Assembly (NCBI GenBank): GCA_905181875.1 | Contig: CAJIZH010000003.1 | Location: forward strand, 124,001-188,000 | Length of the DNA stretch: 64,000 nucleotides | Reading direction: 5' to 3' | Source of the DNA: Flavobacteriales bacterium UBA6770 | GTDB taxonomy: Bacteria; Bacteroidota; Bacteroidia; Flavobacteriales_G; Salibacteraceae | In this document: positions 1 to 10,274 of the stretch, piece by piece | How the letters are laid out: each line of letters opens with the position of its first letter | Position numbering within the stretch: the first letter of the stretch is position 1 | Notes under the pieces: model-generated | The model's input: the letters and a program-made list of their open reading frames with translations, nothing else | The model's database searches: none | Told to the model about the DNA's origin: nothing | Made by a program: the position numbers and the translations under genes

Positions 1-1745
1 TAACGCATAACGGCGGTCAATCCAGTTTGGTTAAATGATCCGATTTGTTCAAACATAACAGGATAAACCTTCTTGCCATTGGAATCGATTACACCAAAAA
101 GGCCTTTTGAATTTCGCACTTCTTTGTAGCCATTCTTAAATCCATTATTCACACCAACCAACTGACTGTATGCATATTTTAAATCGATTACATGCTCACC
201 TTCCTTCGATACAAATCCATATTTACCGTCTAATGCTACCATTATTTTACCCTCTGACAATTCGCCTACGAATTGATATACGAATGGTAAAATTGTATCC
301 AATTTCAAATTTAATAAGCCATAATTGTCGTCAATCTTAAGCTTTAGCAAAGAATCATTTAGGAATGAAATCCAATCAAATTGTGGTTGTAAAACATATT
401 TTCCCTGCCTATTTATTAAGCCTTTTTTTTCGTTTTCAGTAACTACAGCAAATCCATTTTCAAAAGGCTTAGCTCTGTCAAATCTGAAGGCAATTTTTAG
501 GCTAATAGCATTTGAATAATAACCGTATTTACCTTCTCGCTGAACCCGAATCCTATCATTTTGCATCTCTCCAACATTATCGTATCGGGCAGGTAAAACC
601 AATTGACCGTGATTATTTACTAATCCATAAAAATCACCCTTCTGCACCCATGCAAAGCCATTGATAAAATTGCCAGCATCGTCATAGGTAATTGGTACAA
701 TTACATTTCCAGACTTATCTATAAACCCTGAAAAGTCAACTCTCCCAACCATAGCCAAGCCTTCGCTAAACGGTTCCACCCAATCGTATTTTGGCTTTAA
801 CTTCTCCTTGCCTTTATCGTTGATATATCCCCAAAGGTTTCCATTTCTAAAAGGAAAAAAATCTTCGTTCAATAAATCAACATTGAGCAGCATCTCATTT
901 TTGTTTGGATAATCTGGATATTTAGCAAGAAAGGCTTGAATTTGAGCAGGATCATTTTGAGTTACAGTTAGAATGTACACGCGTTTCCATGCTTCTTTTA
1001 CATTTTTATTATTCGGATGTTGTACTATGAAATCATGGTACATTTTCGAAGATTCTGTTGCTGTGCTTCGTGCATAAATTTCATCTTGAGCTTCCCCTAC
1101 ATAAGTACTCATTGGATGGTCTTTTATGAAACTCTTAAAATCAGCAATTTTCTTAGACTGAGTTTTGTATTCGTAGTATAATCTATCGTAATTATGACGT
1201 GCTGTTGCAGACTGTTTTGCCTCAGGATAATTTGTAAAAAATGCTTCAAGACTTTGCCAGGTATTTTTATTTGTTGCCTCACGATAAGCTACTCGATTTC
1301 TAAAGGCAACAGCCTCGTCCATATCTTTAAACCATGAATGATCTTTTATAAATGAGTTAAGGGCAATAGAGCTATTTTCCTTTTTTGCTTTTTTGAAAAA
1401 CAAATGGCTAACCTTCTCTTTTTGCTCTTGAATCTCCATTAAATCAATTCCCAAGACAAAAAGCTTTGCTTTTTTCTTGTCGTCCAATTGTAAGAATGCC
1501 TTTTCCGAAGTAAGAATGAATTTATAAGCCGAATCGGGTTGATGAAAAGGATTATTTTGACGTAAATAAATTATACTCAAACCATAACCAGAACCAGCTG
1601 TGTCTTTTTTATAGCTTTTCTCAAATAACTCTTTTGCTTTAAAGTAGTTATGAATTTTTAGTGCTTGGTAGCCTTTTTCTAGTTTTCCTGCAGAAACAGA
1701 ACTCACAAAAAAAACCAAAATAAATACGCCAACTATTCTTCCCAT
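1..1745 (-). CDS. WG-repeat exported protein with TPR-like N-terminal half (3' end outside window)
   Basis: An open frame of 581 codons runs from an ATG at 1743-1745 to the window edge without a stop, so the C-terminus is missing. The protein opens with a clean signal peptide (basic MGR, hydrophobic stretch, cleavage near VSA-G). Residues of about 20-290 are helical, with alternating aromatic/Ala-rich segments that look like degenerate TPR or YfgC-like repeats. From about residue 300 the WG (KWG) repeat pattern begins: units such as LWGYINDKGKEKL, FSGFIDKSGN and GLVNNHGQLVLP recur every 40-50 residues. WG repeats form beta-rich scaffolds of unknown ligand; the protein is probably periplasmic or surface exposed. 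It is divergent from the MFS gene with a 170-nt gap that must hold both promoters. Function is not predictable beyond the fold. Confidence 0.85.
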   Translation of the reverse strand, partial: MGRIVGVFILVFFVSSVSAGKLEKGYQALKIHNYFKAKELFEKSYKKDTAGSGYGLSIIYLRQNNPFHQPDSAYKFILTSEKAFLQLDDKKKAKLFVLGIDLMEIQEQKEKVSHLFFKKAKKENSSIALNSFIKDHSWFKDMDEAVAFRNRVAYREATNKNTWQSLEAFFTNYPEAKQSATARHNYDRLYYEYKTQSKKIADFKSFIKDHPMSTYVGEAQDEIYARSTATESSKMYHDFIVQHPNNKNVKEAWKRVYILTVTQNDPAQIQAFLAKYPDYPNKNEMLLNVDLLNEDFFPFRNGNLWGYINDKGKEKLKPKYDWVEPFSEGLAMVGRVDFSGFIDKSGNVIVPITYDDAGNFINGFAWVQKGDFYGLVNNHGQLVLPARYDNVGEMQNDRIRVQREGKYGYYSNAISLKIAFRFDRAKPFENGFAVVTENEKKGLINRQGKYVLQPQFDWISFLNDSLLKLKIDDNYGLLNLKLDTILPFVYQFVGELSEGKIMVALDGKYGFVSKEGEHVIDLKYAYSQLVGVNNGFKNGYKEVRNSKGLFGVIDSNGKKVYPVMFEQIGSFNQTGLTAVMR

Positions 1746-1919
1746 ACCGTTACAAAATTAAGTTTTAGAATTAGCGAGTTTTAAAAGAGTAGAAATCATT
1801 TATTAACGCGCATTGTTGGCAGTTTTAACAGCGTAATTAGCATTTATTGGCAACTGGAAACTACTTTATCTCATTTCAGAAAGAAGTGGAAAATAAATAA
1901 GGTTTTCTTTGCAAAAATT

Positions 1920-3092
1920 ATGGGACAAAAAAAATCCTTTTACACTTTTCAGTTTTGGTTATTGTGCACAAGCTCCGTCCTTTTTATGGCGAGTTTCAAC
2001 ATGATTATTCCTGAACTCCCCTCCTATTTGGACGCGATGGGAGGAGAAGATTACAAAGGATTAATCATAGGTCTTTTTGCAAGTACAGCTCTTATTTCCC
2101 GTCCATTCTCGGGCAGATTAGCCGATACTATTGGCAGAATTCCCGTTATGATTATTGGTCCATTGGTTTGCGTCACATTGGGTTTATTATATCCAGCTTT
2201 CACTACCATTTGGGGGTTCCTATTCTTGCGTATTCTGCATGGATTTAGTACAGGATTTAAACCAACTGGAACAACGGCATATTTAGCGGATATCGTTTCT
2301 AGTAAAAATCGAGGCGAAGCAATGGGTATTCTTGGCGTTGCGGGAAGTATTGGAATGGCCGCAGGCCCAGCAATTGGAAGTTATATTGCCATGGAGTTTT
2401 CATTAAACGCTATGTTCTACGCTTCATCTTTTACTGCATTATTATCAGTATTGGTGCTTTTTGGGATGAAGGAAACACTGCAGGATAAAGTGAAATTCAA
2501 ACCTAGTTTATTGTTGATTCACCCCAAAGATGTTGTTGAACCAAGGGTCATACAGCCTTCAATTATAATGTTTTTGAGCGTTTATGCTTTTGGAACAGTA
2601 TTAACGGTTACACCAGATTTAAGCGATCATTTAGGCATAGGGAATCGAGGCTTATTTTTTACCGCTACGCTGCTTGCTTCTGTAGTCACACGTCTTTTTG
2701 CAGGAAAAGCAAGTGATCGATTTGGAAGAGAAAAAATTATGATGATTGGAATGACTCTGCTCATTGCTTCAACAATTTTACTTGGCTTTTCTGACACGCC
2801 TCAACTGTTTTATATGAGCGCAGCTATTTACGGAATCGCAGCTGGAATAAATTCTCCTACACTGTTCGCATGGACAGTCGATCTTGCAGATGAATTAAAC
2901 CGAGGAAAAGGAATGTCTACTATGTTTATAGCTTTGGAGTTAGGAGTCATTCTAGGGTCGATTTTTGGAGCAGAGATTTACGACAATGATGTCACTAGAT
3001 TTAAATATGCTTTCTGGTTTAGCAGCTTCATGGCAACGGTTGGGTTGAGTTATTTAATAAGATTGCTTGCATTGAAGAAAAAAGAGAAATAG
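1920..3092 (+). CDS. MFS transporter (drug/metabolite efflux type)
   Basis: The 390-residue protein has the size and hydrophobic periodicity of a 12-helix major facilitator. Two MFS motif A copies are visible: GRLADTIGRIP after helix 2 (about residues 60-75) and GKASDRFGREK after helix 8 (about 263-275), showing the two six-helix halves. A GILGVAGSIGMAAGPAIG segment resembles the motif C of drug/proton antiporters, so export is more likely than uptake. The ATG at 1920 follows a T-rich stretch ending TTTG that could be a -7 element close to the start. It stands alone, flanked by a divergent WG protein and a convergent icmF, so neighbours do not reveal the substrate. Confidence 0.88.
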   Translation: MGQKKSFYTFQFWLLCTSSVLFMASFNMIIPELPSYLDAMGGEDYKGLIIGLFASTALISRPFSGRLADTIGRIPVMIIGPLVCVTLGLLYPAFTTIWGFLFLRILHGFSTGFKPTGTTAYLADIVSSKNRGEAMGILGVAGSIGMAAGPAIGSYIAMEFSLNAMFYASSFTALLSVLVLFGMKETLQDKVKFKPSLLLIHPKDVVEPRVIQPSIIMFLSVYAFGTVLTVTPDLSDHLGIGNRGLFFTATLLASVVTRLFAGKASDRFGREKIMMIGMTLLIASTILLGFSDTPQLFYMSAAIYGIAAGINSPTLFAWTVDLADELNRGKGMSTMFIALELGVILGSIFGAEIYDNDVTRFKYAFWFSSFMATVGLSYLIRLLALKKKEK

Positions 3093-3377
3093 TGGATCAT
3101 AACTTTTACTCAATGTCATTCCAGCCTTGTAACTGAACAAAACATGAAGTTTTCCTGAAATAGGTATCAGGAATCTGCACACATAGGATTTAGATTCCTT
3201 CTGACGTTTCTCAAAACCTAATTCGTCAGAAAACTCATCTATTCTTACGGAATAGCGGTAGCTGGAGGAATTTGTTGACCAAAGCTATCTTCGTACTAAA
3301 CAATAGTTGCAGAGATTCCCGTTTTCACGGTAATGACGGTGAATTATATCTTCGCGAGATCAACTAGATAAAACGAC

Positions 3378-6300
3378 TTACATATTCCTTCTATACTGCC
3401 CACCGACCTCGAACAACGCACTTGTTATCTGGCCTAACGAACAGTACTTTGTTACTTCCATCAATAGTTCAAAAATATTTTCATTTTGAATAGCAGCTTC
3501 TTGAATTGATTTAATCAACTCATCAGTTTTATGAGCATTTCCTTCATGCAGTTCTTTAAGCATACTGATTTGGTATTCCTTTTCTTCAGATGTTGCTCTA
3601 ATTACTTCCTGAGGCAATACTGTTGGGGAACCTTTAGAACTTAAAAAAGTGTTTACCCCAATAATTGGGAATTCACCATTGTGTTTCAAAGTTTCATAAT
3701 ACAACGATTCCTCTTGAATCTTAGAACGCTGATACATCGTTTCCATCGCTCCTAACACTCCACCTCTTTCAGTGATTCTTTCAAATTCCAGCAATACAGC
3801 TTCTTCAACCAATTCAGTCAATTCATCAATTATAAATGAACCTTGAAGTGGGTTTTCGTTTTTCGCCAATCCCAATTCCTTATTGATAATCAATTGAATT
3901 GCCATGGCTCTTCTTACAGACTCCTCCGTTGGTGTTGTAATTGCCTCATCATAAGCATTGGTATGCAGTGAATTACAGTTATCGTAAATCGCATACAGAG
4001 CCTGAAGAGTAGTTCTAATATCGTTAAAGTCAATCTCTTGAGCATGCAATGATCTTCCCGAAGTTTGAATATGATACTTCAACATTTGAGCACGAGAATT
4101 TGCTCCGTACTTCATTTTCAGAGCCTTAGCCCAAATACGTCGAGCAACACGACCAATAACAGCATATTCTGGATCAACTCCATTACTAAAAAAGAACGAT
4201 AGATTTGGTCCGAATTTATCAATATCCATTCCTCTACTTAAATAGTATTCTACATAGGTAAATCCGTTGGAAAGTGTAAATGCTAATTGAGTAATTGGAT
4301 TTGCCCCAGCTTCGGCAATATGGTATCCTGAAATAGAGACAGAGTAAAAGTTTCGTACATTATTTGTAATGAAATACTCCTGAACATCACCCATCAAACG
4401 CAATGCAAATTCAGTAGAGAATATACACGTATTTTGAGCTTGGTCCTCTTTTAGAATATCCGCCTGAACCGTTCCACGAACTTTGGTTAGGGTTTCGATT
4501 TTAATTTTATTGTACACGTCTTTCGGAAGCACCTGATCACCAGTTATTCCTATTAACATAAGACCTAGTCCGTCATTGCCTTCTGGTAAATCTCCTTGGT
4601 AACTAGGGCGAGTTACCCCCGCCTTTTTGTACAACTCAGCAATCTTTGCTTCAATTTCTGTCTCAAGGCCATTTTCTTTAATGTACTTCTCACAATTTTG
4701 ATCAATTGCTGCATTCATAAAGAAACCCAACAACATTGGTGCAGGTCCATTGATTGTCATCGAAACTGAAGTCATTGGATTCGATAAATCAAACCCTGAA
4801 TACAACTTCTTTGCATCGTCTAGGCAACAAATAGAAACTCCAGCATTCCCGATTTTACCATAAATGTCTGGTCTAAAATCTGGATCATTACCGTATAAGG
4901 TTACCGAATCAAAAGCAGTAGAAAGTCGCTTTGCGGGCATACCCAAGCTCACATAATGAAAACGTTTGTTTGTTCTTTCTGGGCCACCTTCTCCAGCAAA
5001 CATTCTAGTTGGATCTTCACCTTCTCTTTTAAAAGGAAATAGCCCAGCAGTATAAGGAAATTCTCCAGGTACATTTTCTTGAAGACTCCACTTAAGAATA
5101 TCACCCCAACTGCGATATTTTGGTAATACCACTTTTGGAATTTGAGAGTGAGATAAAGACTCTGAATGCGTTTTAATTTTCAATTCCTTATCACGCACTT
5201 TGAAGATATATTCTGGAGCTTTATACCTTGCTTTTTTCTCTTCGAATTCCTCTATTATTTTCAGATTTCGAGGATCTAAATCAAGCTTTACGGTTTCATA
5301 GGATTCTTGCAATTTTTTAATCAGACGATCCTTATCATCAATGGTAGAATCTTTTAACGTATTCATGCTGAGTTGCAGTCCATATAAGCTTTCTGCAATA
5401 TCTGCTTGGTCATTCACCCACTGATCGTAGGAGCGATTGCTCTCTGCAATCTCAGCCAAATAACGGTTTCTTTTGGGTGGGATAATGTAGATCTTTTCAG
5501 ACATTTCATTGGTAATTTCAAATGAACTTTCCAACTGATTTCCTGTCTTCTCAACCAATTTCTGCATTATTTTCTTGTACAATGTATTCATCCCTGGATC
5601 GTTGAATTGAGAAGCAATTGTTCCAAAAACAGGCATGGTATCTATATCATCATCAAACAGAGTGTGATTGCGCTGGTATTGCTTTTTTACGTCTCTTATA
5701 GCATCTAAAGCACCTCTTTTGTCGAATTTATTCAGCGCAATGATATCTGCAAAATCGAGCATATCAATCTTTTCCAATTGAGTAGCAGCACCGTATTCTG
5801 GTGTCATTACATATAAACTAACATCTGAATGATCCAAAATTTCCGTATCCGATTGGCCAATTCCTGATGTTTCCAGAATGATTAAGTCAAACTTTGCAGC
5901 TTTAATAATCTGCAATGCTTCATTTACGTGCTTTGATAAAGCCAAGTTGGATTGGCGAGTTGCCAAAGAACGCATGTAAACACGATTCGTGTTTATGCTA
6001 TTCATTCTAATTCTATCCCCTAACAATGCTCCTCCAGTTCTCCGTTTTGAAGGGTCAACTGACACAACTGCAATACTTTTATCTTGAAAATCAATCAAAA
6101 ACCGTCTTACCAATTCATCTACAAGCGAAGATTTACCTGCACCGCCAGTTCCTGTAATTCCTAGAACTGGCGTATCGATAGATTTCACCATTTCATGAAT
6201 TTCATCCAAGGTTGTTTTAGTTTGTTCTGGAAAGTTCTCCGCAGCAGAAATTAATCTAGCAATTAAAGGAGTATTTTCTTTTGATAAATCTTTTAATTCA

Positions 6301-6758
6301 CCATTTAAAACACCTCCAAGTGGATAATCTGATTGTTTCACCAAATCATTTATCATTCCTTGTAACCCAAGAGAACGACCATCGTCGGGAGAATATATCT
6401 TGGTAATTCCATATTCGTGCAATTCCTTGATCTCATCTGGAAGAATTACCCCTCCTCCACCACCGAACAATTTGATATGGGTAGAGTTTTTCTCTTTCAG
6501 TAAATCGTACATATACTTAAAGTACTCGACATGACCTCCTTGGTATGAAGTCATCGCAATTGCATTTGCATCTTCTTGAATTGCACAATTCACGACCTCT
6601 TCAACACTTCTATCGTGCCCTAAGTGAATTACCTCAACGCCAGTTGCTTGAATAATTCGGCGCATAACATTAATAGCTGCATCGTGCCCATCAAATAATG
6701 ATGCCGCTGTAACTATCCTAACTTTATTAATTGGTTTGTAAGGTGCAATTTGTTCCAT
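3378..6758 (-). CDS. icmF: fused isobutyryl-CoA mutase IcmF (B12-dependent acyl-CoA mutase)
   Basis: The 1126-residue protein has the three-part order typical of IcmF. First is an N-terminal cobalamin-binding domain ([11 protein letters not shown] near residue 20; the IcmF variant of DxHxxG). Next is a MeaB-like G-protein chaperone (P-loop GTGGAGKSS near 205, switch/base motifs such as NKFDKRGA). Last is a C-terminal TIM-barrel mutase domain from about 560 with [16 protein letters not shown] and [10 protein letters not shown]. IcmF interconverts isobutyryl-CoA and n-butyryl-CoA with adenosylcobalamin, and the fused GTPase gates cofactor loading. Ordinary methylmalonyl-CoA mutase is two separate chains, so the fusion is diagnostic of the family. 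The gene stands alone, with about 190 nt of leader before the next divergent gene. Full length and apparently intact. Confidence 0.95.
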   Translation of the reverse strand: MEQIAPYKPINKVRIVTAASLFDGHDAAINVMRRIIQATGVEVIHLGHDRSVEEVVNCAIQEDANAIAMTSYQGGHVEYFKYMYDLLKEKNSTHIKLFGGGGGVILPDEIKELHEYGITKIYSPDDGRSLGLQGMINDLVKQSDYPLGGVLNGELKDLSKENTPLIARLISAAENFPEQTKTTLDEIHEMVKSIDTPVLGITGTGGAGKSSLVDELVRRFLIDFQDKSIAVVSVDPSKRRTGGALLGDRIRMNSINTNRVYMRSLATRQSNLALSKHVNEALQIIKAAKFDLIILETSGIGQSDTEILDHSDVSLYVMTPEYGAATQLEKIDMLDFADIIALNKFDKRGALDAIRDVKKQYQRNHTLFDDDIDTMPVFGTIASQFNDPGMNTLYKKIMQKLVEKTGNQLESSFEITNEMSEKIYIIPPKRNRYLAEIAESNRSYDQWVNDQADIAESLYGLQLSMNTLKDSTIDDKDRLIKKLQESYETVKLDLDPRNLKIIEEFEEKKARYKAPEYIFKVRDKELKIKTHSESLSHSQIPKVVLPKYRSWGDILKWSLQENVPGEFPYTAGLFPFKREGEDPTRMFAGEGGPERTNKRFHYVSLGMPAKRLSTAFDSVTLYGNDPDFRPDIYGKIGNAGVSICCLDDAKKLYSGFDLSNPMTSVSMTINGPAPMLLGFFMNAAIDQNCEKYIKENGLETEIEAKIAELYKKAGVTRPSYQGDLPEGNDGLGLMLIGITGDQVLPKDVYNKIKIETLTKVRGTVQADILKEDQAQNTCIFSTEFALRLMGDVQEYFITNNVRNFYSVSISGYHIAEAGANPITQLAFTLSNGFTYVEYYLSRGMDIDKFGPNLSFFFSNGVDPEYAVIGRVARRIWAKALKMKYGANSRAQMLKYHIQTSGRSLHAQEIDFNDIRTTLQALYAIYDNCNSLHTNAYDEAITTPTEESVRRAMAIQLIINKELGLAKNENPLQGSFIIDELTELVEEAVLLEFERITERGGVLGAMETMYQRSKIQEESLYYETLKHNGEFPIIGVNTFLSSKGSPTVLPQEVIRATSEEKEYQISMLKELHEGNAHKTDELIKSIQEAAIQNENIFELLMEVTKYCSLGQITSALFEVGGQYRRNM

Positions 6759-6948
6759 AATCTAGCAATTTTAAGGAGCGCAATAGTACGCTATAAAAGA
6801 GCTAGGAGCAAATACTAGAACTGTTTTTGGTACTTCACAAATCCAAAGATGTTATTCATAAAACGTAGCCACACATACGAACAGTTTATGGTTCTTTTTA
6901 AAGATATGAGTTAGAAAGAGTCAAACGAAATATTACTTTAGTTGCTCA

Positions 6949-7806
6949 ATGAAAACGAAAAAAGTAGCTTTTTTACTATTATTTCTAGGAATAGGTTTCC
7001 TTGGCTTTGCCCAACAAAACCTTGACGAAAAAAATAAACTACAAATTAGTGAACCGCTATTTGAATCGATCATTCAAACTAAAAGTGAAGTAATTTGTAA
7101 TGGAGAAGCTAAGTTCATTAAGATTAATATTTCTGAAAAAGACATCCTTTCTTATACTCCAAAAAATACCGTTGTTAAGTTTGAAAATGATGGTATTTGG
7201 GTTCAACCATTAGAAAATACTATCTATAAAATTATTTACCAGTTAAAGGATGGTTCAATAGAAACACTCAAAATAGAAACTGAACTTGAATTTGTAACGG
7301 CTCGTTTTTCTGTAAATCCAAGTATTGGAACTGCACCATTCAGAATAGAAATATTTAACGAAAGTAAAAATGCTGTCGCCTACAAATGGGATTTAGGAAC
7401 AGAACTTTCTAATGAAACTTCACCACGTATTTTATATAATGAACAAGGAACTCATGAAATTAAATTAATTGCAAAAGGTGCTTTAGGTTGTGAGGATGTT
7501 GCGATTAGAAAAGATATTAAAGTTTTTGAAGAAGGAGAATTCTTTATTCCAAATGCTTTTACTCCAAATTTTGATGGAAGAAATGAAACATTCTTTGTGA
7601 TTCCAAAAAATATTAAAGAATTCTCATGTTTGGTTTATAACCAACACGGCGATTTAGTGAACACTCTTTCTTCGAAAAAAGAGGCCTGGGATGGTTATTT
7701 TAACGGTTATCCTGCTCCTTCTGGAAGCTACATATACAAAATCCAATACACCAACTTGGCTGATGAAATAAAGAAAATAATTGGCGCTGTTGAATTAAGA
7801 AGATAA
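6949..7806 (+). CDS. PKD-domain protein with T9SS type B (CHU_C) sorting domain
   Basis: The 285-residue protein begins with a signal peptide (MKTKK, hydrophobic core, cleavage near GFAQ-Q). Residues of about 110-195 form a PKD-like beta-sandwich (AYKWDLGTE, then a GTHEIKL strand). The last 90 residues are a gliding-motility-associated CHU_C domain: FFIPNAFTPNFDGRNE, WDGYFNGYPAPSG and a closing YKIQY...GAVELRR pattern. This domain is the type B targeting signal of the Bacteroidota type IX secretion system, so the protein is expected outside the cell or on its surface. It is small for this class and has no catalytic domain, which suggests a structural or adhesive role. Confidence 0.88.
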   Translation: MKTKKVAFLLLFLGIGFLGFAQQNLDEKNKLQISEPLFESIIQTKSEVICNGEAKFIKINISEKDILSYTPKNTVVKFENDGIWVQPLENTIYKIIYQLKDGSIETLKIETELEFVTARFSVNPSIGTAPFRIEIFNESKNAVAYKWDLGTELSNETSPRILYNEQGTHEIKLIAKGALGCEDVAIRKDIKVFEEGEFFIPNAFTPNFDGRNETFFVIPKNIKEFSCLVYNQHGDLVNTLSSKKEAWDGYFNGYPAPSGSYIYKIQYTNLADEIKKIIGAVELRR

Positions 7807-7814
7807 TTTATCCT

Positions 7815-8579
7815 CTACAGCATTTTCTGAATCTCTATTCGGGCACATTTAAACTTGTCAGTTAAGTTAGTGGCTGCCTCATGCGCCACATTCCAGTCTG
7901 GTAAAATCTTTTCCATTTCATTCTCAAGGATTTCCGCTAAAGAAATAAAATCTTTCACACCAACTATACTCAAAGGTGACTTGACCTTGTGTGCTATTTG
8001 AGAAATCTTTATTTTATCTCGACTAGAAATACTTTTTTCTAGTTCTTTAAAATACTCGGGAATTTCTTTTTCAAAAGTTTTAAAAACTAATTGAACAAAT
8101 GCTGAATCGCTATTTGACTGTTGAATAACGCTCTCCACATCTAGTGGAAATGTTCCTAAATAATTAGCCTCTTTCTGCTTTAAAATAGAAATGAAATTTT
8201 CTTTTCCTGAAACCTTATCAGCAAATGTAGTAAGTTCAATTTGCGTAAAGTTGGAACTAAGGAAAGTCTTTATTCCAAAATCTAGAAGCATTAATTGTAT
8301 CCTCGAAGAAATATCATCTCCGAATACACCTATTTCAATATCGTTTGACATATTTGCAAAACGCAGAAAAGTCATTGTTTTTCTGAGTCCCTGTGGTTTA
8401 AAAAATGGATCAACGTTTATAAGTACTAGTTTACAATTCCCTAATCTAAACAATCCAATAGCAGAGAGCCCATCCATGACATGTACAGCATTTATATTTA
8501 CTAGTTCTCCTTCCTTTTTTATTTGATTAAAGGTAGATTGGTTCATTTCAAAAACAAGCATTTTAATGTTTTCTGTCAT
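7815..8579 (-). CDS. pseudo-receiver plus Hpt phosphotransfer protein
   Basis: The open frame extends to 8648, but I prefer the internal ATG at 8577-8579. Translation then begins just before a receiver-like domain (TENIKMLVFEMNQ), and it leaves about 90 nt for divergent promoters toward the response regulator at 8668. The N-terminal part looks like a REC fold that has lost the acidic phosphoacceptor pattern: INVDPFFKPQGL stands where LDINMPxxxG is expected. The C-terminal third contains an Hpt motif, AHKVKSPLSIVG, whose His (about residue 197 of the short form) would be the phosphorylated residue. It probably relays phosphate to, or modulates, a histidine-kinase pathway, plausibly the adjacent LytTR regulator. 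No kinase domain is present. Confidence 0.7.
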   Translation of the reverse strand: MTENIKMLVFEMNQSTFNQIKKEGELVNINAVHVMDGLSAIGLFRLGNCKLVLINVDPFFKPQGLRKTMTFLRFANMSNDIEIGVFGDDISSRIQLMLLDFGIKTFLSSNFTQIELTTFADKVSGKENFISILKQKEANYLGTFPLDVESVIQQSNSDSAFVQLVFKTFEKEIPEYFKELEKSISSRDKIKISQIAHKVKSPLSIVGVKDFISLAEILENEMEKILPDWNVAHEAATNLTDKFKCARIEIQKML

Positions 8580-8667
8580 TAGGGTAGGATTCCAGCTATT
8601 AATTCTGTAAAATTGATAAATGTATTGGATTAAATATTCAATATACAACCTAAAACTATAAACGCGA

Positions 8668-9354
8668 ATGAATTGTGTAATTGTAGATGACGAAAAACTG
8701 TCTCTAACATTAGTTGAAAAGTTTGTTCAAGATACCAAATCTTTAAATTTAGTAGGTTCATATTCAAATGGTAATGATCTGCACAAAGCCTTAAATTCTA
8801 AGCAAGTCGATCTTATTTTTTTAGATATCAATATGCCAGAAATCAATGGTATTGATTTGATAAAAACAACTAAAAACATTCCTCAAGTAATTTTTATAAC
8901 CAGTCATCCCGATTATGCAATTGAAGCATTCGAGCATGATGTTACTGATTATCTTGTAAAACCAATAAACTTTCAACGTTTCCTGAAATCTGTTGCTAGA
9001 GCGGAAAAAATCCACAATGCATTTGGAATTGAAGAAACCGAAAAAAACACGATATATGTAAAGAGTGATAGTAGATTAATAAAAGTAGACCTCACTAAAC
9101 TTACTTACATCGAAGCATTAGGTGATTATGTCAGAATTCATTCTAAGCTGGGGAAATACACTGTTTTAAGTACTATGAAAGCGATGGAGGTGAAGCTTCC
9201 TGATGATCAATTCATGCGTGTCCATAAATCATACATTGTACGTATCGATAAAATTCAAAAAGTGATTAAAAACGAAGCGTATTTGGAAGGGTATACAGTA
9301 CCCATATCAAGAAGTTACAAGGATGCTCTTAAAGAAAGGCTCCCTCTGCTCTAA
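8668..9354 (+). CDS. LytTR-family response regulator
   Basis: The 228-residue protein has an N-terminal CheY-like receiver (acidic pair VDDE at residues 6-9, phosphoacceptor Asp53 in FLDINMPE, conserved Lys98 in YLVKP). A C-terminal LytTR DNA-binding domain follows from about residue 125, with the typical DSRLIKVDLTKLTYIEALGDYVRIHS opening split over that region and MRVHKSYIV near the end. Such regulators bind direct repeats upstream of targets and are usually paired with a LytS-type membrane kinase, which is absent here. The Hpt protein on the opposite strand shares the intergenic region and may be its partner. Confidence 0.93.
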   Translation: MNCVIVDDEKLSLTLVEKFVQDTKSLNLVGSYSNGNDLHKALNSKQVDLIFLDINMPEINGIDLIKTTKNIPQVIFITSHPDYAIEAFEHDVTDYLVKPINFQRFLKSVARAEKIHNAFGIEETEKNTIYVKSDSRLIKVDLTKLTYIEALGDYVRIHSKLGKYTVLSTMKAMEVKLPDDQFMRVHKSYIVRIDKIQKVIKNEAYLEGYTVPISRSYKDALKERLPLL

Positions 9355-10274
9355 AATTCAGGTTGTTGAGCGCTTCACTCCATTTAGAATGCGATTGTAT
9401 TTAATGCTGCATCACGGATATAAGTCGATAGGTTTTAGGAATTCTTGTTCTGCATAGCTTACCAATCTTAAGTTTGGTCGTTTGGTGTTTCAACTTACTT
9501 ATTACTCCCTCATTAACCATTCTTATTGTTGGCAACAATTGCTCTTACTCCAAATTGTAATTGACACCGAATTTTTAATCGGTGCTCAAAGCAGCATAAA
9601 TTCGTAAAACCAGACAATAGCTTCTAAAGAATTGATAATTATCGTGGTTTTTTTACTATTGATAATCAAAAATATTAAATCGATGATCTTGATTTCTATA
9701 GAGACCGGCAATTAAACATCTTATTTGTCACGCTCGATATAGTCTATTTTGAAACTACTTTCAGTGTGTACTGCAATGAATGGGGTATCTGAAAAAGAAT
9801 GAAAGTGAACATTCCGAATTAATATACGGTAGAACATCAGAGAATTACTGTTATTTCGTGAAAAATATTTATGAGAAACAAAAACTCATTATAGCCGAGT
9901 TTAAGGCCATAGCCTTTAATACTTGGTCACTTTACGTTGTGGCAGTCTTTTATAAAATGAGTATTTTTTTTGTAAACAGAATTAAATTTAATTCCTAGGT
10001 TATTAATTTAGCATCACTATGGAACATGAAAAATTAAGGATTCCTGATTCTTTTAGTTAATATTCGAAGAAATGTCAGCTTAGTCGATTTTAATAATGCT
10101 TTTAATTTCGTAGCCTAGGCTAGCCATATTAGAGGCCTTATAATAATAGCAGTAGAAAGATGAAAAGATGCTACTCAAAACAATCGAACTTCGATTAAAA
10201 AAAGAAGGATAAAATATCGTAGCGACTTAGAATGAAAAAGTAGTCTTATTCTTCAAAAAAATTAACCACTTAAT
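9355..10274. other. long non-coding stretch, no recognised gene
   Basis: About 920 nt separate the LytTR regulator from the kinase-like gene. The only ATG frame over 60 codons (9780-9998, plus strand) encodes a 72-residue peptide with no recognisable domain and composition like the surrounding AT-rich DNA, so I do not call it. A small inverted repeat (CACCGA at 9565-9570 and TCGGTG at 9579-9584) is present without a following T-run. Stops are dense in the other frames. This may be eroded DNA or hold unrecognised regulatory RNA. Confidence 0.5.

Noticed and set aside
3093..3377. Dispersed GTCATTCC/GGAATCT-type repeat between the MFS gene and icmF
   Set aside because: Fragments such as GAGATTCCCG and GTCATTCCAGC resemble known intergenic repeats, but the arms are too degenerate to define borders.
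9565..9584. Small hairpin CACCGA/TCGGTG as terminator of the LytTR gene
   Set aside because: It is more than 200 nt after the stop and has no T-run.
9780..9998. 72-codon frame between the LytTR gene and the kinase-like gene
   Set aside because: No domain, no signal, and composition like the surrounding non-coding DNA.
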